The translations under genes were made by a program, and so were the position numbers. A DNA stretch of 64,000 nt. Origin: Empedobacter sp036647415 (GTDB lineage Bacteria; Bacteroidota; Bacteroidia; Flavobacteriales; Weeksellaceae). Under the pieces are notes generated by a model, which did not search any database, was not told the DNA's origin, and saw nothing but the letters and a program-made list of their open reading frames with translations. Below are positions 63,240 through 64,000 of the stretch, piece by piece; positions within the stretch are counted from its first letter, which is position 1, and each line of letters opens with the position of its first letter. The DNA lies in assembly GCF_036647415.1 (NCBI RefSeq), contig NZ_JAVXKG010000005.1, positions 1 through 64,000 on the forward strand, given 5' to 3'.

Positions 63240-64000
63240 TGAAATACATAGTTTCGATGTTAATGACAATGAGTTTTGCTTATGGTCAGAAAACAATCAC
63301 TTACGATACAAAAAATAATTTGGCTTTTGATATCTATTATCCCAAAAATTATAAAGAAAACCAATCATACAATGTATTTGCGTGGGTACATGGTGGTGGA
63401 TTTTCGGGAGGAACAAGAGCAGATGTACAGGAAGTTGAACGAATGAAAGATGCTCAAGAAAGAGGTTTCATAGCAATATCTATTTCATATAGATTGTTAG
63501 CGAATTCGTCGGCTGGTTTTGGTTGTGATTTGCCGAAACAAGAAAAGTTGTCGATTTTTAAAGAAGCCTCTTTTGATGTTTTGAGTGCACTGTCTTATAT
63601 TCAGAATAATCAAAAAAGTTTAAAATTCTCGATCAATAAGTTAATTTTAGGTGGAAGTAGTGCAGGAGCAGAAGCAATTCTGAATGCATATTATTTGAGA
63701 GATTTATGGTACGGAAATCAATTCGATCAAGTAAAAATTGATGGTTTGGTAAGCTACGCAGGAGCTATTGTGGATGATCGTTATGTGACGAAGTCGAACA
63801 TTTTACCAACGGTTTTTATACATGGTTTGAGTGATGATGTTGTGCCATCTAATAATGCACCACATAGAAGTTGTTTAGATAATCAACCAGGATTTTTACC
63901 ATTGGCAGGTTCTCAAACCTTAGAAAATTTGAGTCGAAATTATCGTCAAGCATCTTTATCAATCTTTTCTAATTCGGGAAAACATGAGTGGTCTGGGTTA
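63239..64000 (+). CDS. Secreted alpha/beta hydrolase (esterase), 3' end cut
   Basis: A frame from ATG 63239 (TAATG overlap with the previous stop) runs off the window after 254 codons. The signal peptide ends near AYGQ (residue 16). The oxyanion motif is WVHGGGFSGG and the nucleophile elbow GGSSAG with Ser141. The acid Asp lies in FIHGLSDDVVP, and KHEWSG near the cut edge could carry the catalytic His. It resembles feruloyl/acetyl-esterase-type enzymes of sugar-utilisation loci and may remove acyl groups from the glycan. Substrate unproven. Confidence 0.85.
   Translation, partial: MKYIVSMLMTMSFAYGQKTITYDTKNNLAFDIYYPKNYKENQSYNVFAWVHGGGFSGGTRADVQEVERMKDAQERGFIAISISYRLLANSSAGFGCDLPKQEKLSIFKEASFDVLSALSYIQNNQKSLKFSINKLILGGSSAGAEAILNAYYLRDLWYGNQFDQVKIDGLVSYAGAIVDDRYVTKSNILPTVFIHGLSDDVVPSNNAPHRSCLDNQPGFLPLAGSQTLENLSRNYRQASLSIFSNSGKHEWSGL

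Noticed and set aside
1..64000. CRISPR array, tRNA, rRNA or insertion sequence
   Set aside because: I found no regular spaced repeats, no tRNA-like cloverleaf, no rRNA stretch and no transposase frame; the island uses a protein gene as its target and not a tRNA.

Overview
The window is a 64 kb piece of a low-GC Bacteroidota chromosome, most likely from the Flavobacteriia (a Weeksellaceae-like genome such as Empedobacter is my inference, not proven). The grounds are promoter elements of the TTG / TAnnTTTG type, a fused SecDF, a SusC/SusD pair with a propeller-type regulator, a bacilliredoxin-like YtxJ protein, an S46 peptidase and many secreted proteins that read VGIN...LDVNG just after the signal peptide. 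I saw no rRNA gene, tRNA gene or CRISPR array.

Region 1 (1-12 kb) is ordinary chromosome. It has the tail of a Cys-rich protein and a frameshifted methyltransferase. Next comes the glyoxylate shunt (aceB-aceA), divergent from a ScfR/RamB-type regulator with a perfect 14-bp palindrome at the predicted aceB start site. Then come a polysaccharide deacetylase lipoprotein, a HAD phosphatase, a TerC-type membrane protein, a flavin monooxygenase with an unusual double CxxCxGxG N-terminus, and a PCMD lipoprotein with an outer-membrane barrel partner.

Region 2 (12.4-29.4 kb) is a genomic island at the 3' end of mnmE. About 100 bp holding the last mnmE codons and the mnmE terminator occur as direct repeats at 12375-12475 and 29342-29440. 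A truncated tyrosine-integrase gene lies just inside the right repeat. A second, frameshifted integrase start with the same upstream dyad layout lies just left of the left repeat, so at least two related elements have integrated here in tandem. The cargo is defensive: a three-gene HipBST toxin-antitoxin module and one continuous six-gene operon hsdM-hsdS-orfX-hsdR-mcrB-mcrC. That operon joins a type I restriction system, a McrBC modified-DNA endonuclease and an unrecognised 684-aa protein with a coiled coil and two membrane helices. Four hypothetical genes fill the right part. One pair is convergent and shares a hairpin that encodes both C-termini.

Region 3 (29.4-48.2 kb) is core chromosome: mnmE, three paralogous secreted proteins, an alpha/beta hydrolase, a 41-aa membrane protein, SIMPL, thiamine pyrophosphokinase, cobalamin adenosyltransferase, MFS transporter, secDF, tatA, PAP2 phosphatase, AI-2E transporter, a DPP11-type S46 peptidase, a lipoprotein and lipB.

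Region 4 (48.2-64 kb) is a polysaccharide utilisation locus. A propeller/three-Y regulator with a C-terminal HTH is followed by SusC, SusD, a GH144-like glucanase, a GH3 beta-glucosidase, an endonuclease/exonuclease/phosphatase-fold protein, a GH30 glucanase, a GH43-like hydrolase with a discoidin domain, and a secreted esterase cut by the window end. The gene set suggests a beta-glucan (perhaps beta-1,2 and/or beta-1,6 linked) as substrate; this is inference.
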